From the NCBI GenBank assembly GCA_947455195.1, contig CANGMI010000001.1, positions 372,001-436,000 of the forward strand: 64,000 nt of DNA. Direction: 5' to 3'. Below the pieces are notes generated by a model. The model did no database searches. It saw nothing but the letters and a program-made list of their open reading frames with translations, and was not told where the DNA came from. A program made the translations under genes and the position numbers. Below are positions 61,617 to 64,000 of the stretch, piece by piece (positions within the stretch are counted from its first letter, which is position 1; the number at the start of each line of letters is the position of its first letter). Source of the DNA: Pseudomonadota bacterium. GTDB taxonomy: Bacteria; Pseudomonadota; Gammaproteobacteria; Burkholderiales; SG8-39.

Positions 61617-62762
61617 TCAGTCGGCCTGCTTGCGCAGAAACGCCGGAATGTCGAACTTGTCCATACCGCTCATCTGCAGTGCCTCGACCGTCGCGGCCCG
61701 ATTGCGCCGGATGACGTTGGGCGTGTCAGACGCTTCATACTGACGCTCGACGAAGGGCTGGTTGTCGGTGCCGGTACGGCTGATCACCTGCAGCGGCTTG
61801 CTCATCTTCTGCTGCTGCGTGCCGAGCCCGGTGGCGACCACGGTGACGCGCAGGTTCTCGCCCATCTCCTCGTCGTGAACCGCACCGAAGATGATCGTGG
61901 CCTCTTCGGCCGCAAACCCGCGCACGGTATTCATCACCTCGTTCACTTCCCGCATCTTGAGCGAGTGGCTGGCCGTGATGTTCACGAGCACGCCGCGCGC
62001 GCCCGAGAGGTTGACACCCTCGAGGAGCGGACTGGCCACGGCCTGCTCGGCGGCGAGGCGCGCACGATCGACACCGCTCGCGAAGGCCGAACCCATCATG
62101 GCCATGCCCATCTCGGACATCACGGTACGCACGTCCTCGAAGTCGACGTTGACCAGACCCGGGCAGTTGATGATCTCGGCGATACCAGCCACCGCGTTGT
62201 GGAGCACATCGTCGGCCGCCTTGAAGGCATCGCGCATGCTCACGTCATCGCCCAGCACCTCCATCAGGCGCTCGTTGAGGATGACGATCAGTGAATCGAC
62301 GTTCTGCGACAACAGTTCCAGGCCCGCTTCGGCCACGCGAATGCGCTTGCCTTCGAACTGGAAGGGCTTGGTGACCACGGCCACCGTAAGGATGCCCATT
62401 TCCTTGGCAACCTCGGCCACGACAGGCGCTGCGCCGGTCCCGGTGCCGCCCCCCATGCCGGCCGTGATGAAGACCATGTTGGCACCCGCGAGCGCAGCCC
62501 GGATGGCATCGCGCTGTTCGATCGCGGCAGCCTGACCCGCCTCGGGCTTGGCGCCTGCACCCAGACCGGTGGTACCCAACTGCAGGCGCGTGCTGGCCGT
62601 GCATCGTGCGAGCGACTGAGCGTCGGTATTGGCAACGACGAACTCGACGCCCTTCACACCGCTGTTGATCATGTGCTCGACGGCATTGCCCCCTGCGCCA
62701 CCGACGCCGACCACCTTGATGACCGTTCCAGCGGCCGGGTTGTCCACGATTTCAAACTTCAT
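61617..62762 (-). CDS. ftsZ: Cell division protein FtsZ
   Basis: GVGGAGGNAVEHMINSGVKGVEFVVANTDAQSL, GGGTGTGAAPVVAEVAKE, C-terminal FDIPAFLRKQAD peptide. Confidence 0.99.
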   Translation of the reverse strand: MKFEIVDNPAAGTVIKVVGVGGAGGNAVEHMINSGVKGVEFVVANTDAQSLARCTASTRLQLGTTGLGAGAKPEAGQAAAIEQRDAIRAALAGANMVFITAGMGGGTGTGAAPVVAEVAKEMGILTVAVVTKPFQFEGKRIRVAEAGLELLSQNVDSLIVILNERLMEVLGDDVSMRDAFKAADDVLHNAVAGIAEIINCPGLVNVDFEDVRTVMSEMGMAMMGSAFASGVDRARLAAEQAVASPLLEGVNLSGARGVLVNITASHSLKMREVNEVMNTVRGFAAEEATIIFGAVHDEEMGENLRVTVVATGLGTQQQKMSKPLQVISRTGTDNQPFVERQYEASDTPNVIRRNRAATVEALQMSGMDKFDIPAFLRKQAD

Positions 62763-62885
62763 TGGAACCTCCAGGTTAGAGACTTTACGCACCGTTTGCC
62801 TGATCTTTCAGGTCCTGCACCTGCCTGGTCGAACCACCGATCTGCCCTGCCGTTCGCCTGCACGCGCCAGCAAGGCAGCACTGCA

Positions 62886-64000
62886 TCAGAAGTTCTTCCG
62901 AAACCAATCCCTCATTCGCGCCAGCGTCTGGCGGAACGACCCGCTCTGCCGCGCCGCGAGCCCACGTCGGGTCTGGCTCTGTCCTTCGAGGAGCAGCCCC
63001 ATGACCGTGGCAAATCGCGGCTGACAGATCATGCCAGCAAGTCCACCCGTGTAGCGCGGCGTACCGATCCGCACTGGCAGATCGAAGATCTCCATCCCCA
63101 GATCAGTCATGCCTTGCATCGCCGCACAACCGCCGGTGAGCACCACCCCCGAGGATATGAGTTCTTCATACCCGGATTGTCGCAGGACTTGCTGCACCAT
63201 CGAAAAAAGTTCTTCGACGCGGGGCTCGATGACCTCGGCCAGCATCTGTCGCGACAGCGTGCGCGGCCCGCGGTCACCCAGGCCGGGCACTTCGATCAGT
63301 TCATCGGCAGCCGCCAGCGAGCGCAGGGCACACCCGAAGTTGACCTTGATGTCTTCGGCCTCAGGGGTGGGCGTGCGCAGTGCCATCGCGATGTCGGCCG
63401 TGATCTGGTCGCCGGCCACGGGCAGCACGGCGGTATGCCGGATGGCACCGTGGGTAAAGACCGCGATGTCGGTCGTGCCACCACCGATGTCGACCAGACA
63501 GACACCGAGGTCCTTCTCGTCGTCGGTCAGCACCGCCTGACTGGAGGCAAGGGGTTGCAGGATCAGGTCGGCCACTTCGAGGCCGCAGCGGCGCACGCAC
63601 TTGATGATGTTCTGCGCGGCCGAGACCGCACCGGTCACGATGTGGACCTTCACCTCGAGCCGTACGCCACTCATGCCAACCGGTTCGCGAATGCCGTCCT
63701 GGCCGTCGATCACGAACTCCTGGGGCAGGATGTGCAGCACCTGCTGATCGGTCGGAATCGCAATGGCGCGGGCCGTCTCGACCACGCGCTCGACATCGAG
63801 CGGCGTCACCTCGCGGTCACGCAAAGGCAGCATGCCGGTGGAGTTGAAACTGCGGATATGACTGCCGGCAATGCCGGTATAGACCGACTGCACCTTCACG
63901 CCGGACATCAGTTCGGCTTCCTCGAGCGCCTTCTGGATCGCACCGACCGTGGCCTCGATGTTGACGACCACGCCCTTGCGCAGTCCTTTCGACTCGGCCG
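62886..64000 (-). CDS. ftsA: Cell division protein FtsA, truncated by the window edge
   Basis: AESKGLRKGVVVNIEATVGAIQKALEEAELMSGVKVQSVYTGIAGSHIRSFNSTG, VDIGGGTTDIAVF; upstream of ftsZ. Confidence 0.97.
   Translation of the reverse strand, partial: AESKGLRKGVVVNIEATVGAIQKALEEAELMSGVKVQSVYTGIAGSHIRSFNSTGMLPLRDREVTPLDVERVVETARAIAIPTDQQVLHILPQEFVIDGQDGIREPVGMSGVRLEVKVHIVTGAVSAAQNIIKCVRRCGLEVADLILQPLASSQAVLTDDEKDLGVCLVDIGGGTTDIAVFTHGAIRHTAVLPVAGDQITADIAMALRTPTPEAEDIKVNFGCALRSLAAADELIEVPGLGDRGPRTLSRQMLAEVIEPRVEELFSMVQQVLRQSGYEELISSGVVLTGGCAAMQGMTDLGMEIFDLPVRIGTPRYTGGLAGMICQPRFATVMGLLLEGQSQTRRGLAARQSGSFRQTLARMRDWFRKNF

Noticed and set aside
1-64000. Prophage, integrative element or complete transposon
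   Set aside because: No integrase, transposase, terminase, capsid or conjugation motifs in any supported ORF.

Overview
This is a high-GC, gene-dense chromosomal window that looks betaproteobacterial (Burkholderiales-like). That placement rests on the Bug/Tct genes and on the ftsA-ftsZ-lpxC-dciA-secA-argJ-zapD-coaE-pilDC and rplS-trmD-rimM-rpsP-ffh gene orders. Most of the window is housekeeping: alaS, recX-recA, pncC-pgpA-thiL-nusB-ribH-ribB(A), a Dpp-like peptide ABC transporter operon coupled to an ArgE homologue, ribosomal and tRNA-processing genes, pilC/pilD/coaE/zapD/yacG, argJ, cysDN, secA, lpxC, ftsZ and ftsA. Accessory genes interrupt it: tctBA, a GT39-type glycosyltransferase, a quinoprotein dehydrogenase with a cytochrome c, a YVTN beta-propeller protein, a hybrid histidine kinase, and a Bug receptor with SDR and enoyl-CoA hydratase genes. 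I saw no rRNA, tRNA, CRISPR array, intact IS or prophage. The strongest unusual signals are: (1) an 812-aa exported three-part protein joining a LolA-like N-terminus, a metallo-beta-lactamase-fold domain with intact metal motifs, and a ModA-like periplasmic binding domain, translationally coupled to an uncharacterised gene downstream of alaS; (2) a DFD motif predicting lanthanide dependence in the quinoprotein dehydrogenase; (3) a block of four to five 21-bp direct repeats upstream of the orphan hybrid kinase; (4) a ribBA-type gene whose GTP cyclohydrolase II half lacks the zinc cysteines. No database search was possible, so novelty is unverified throughout.
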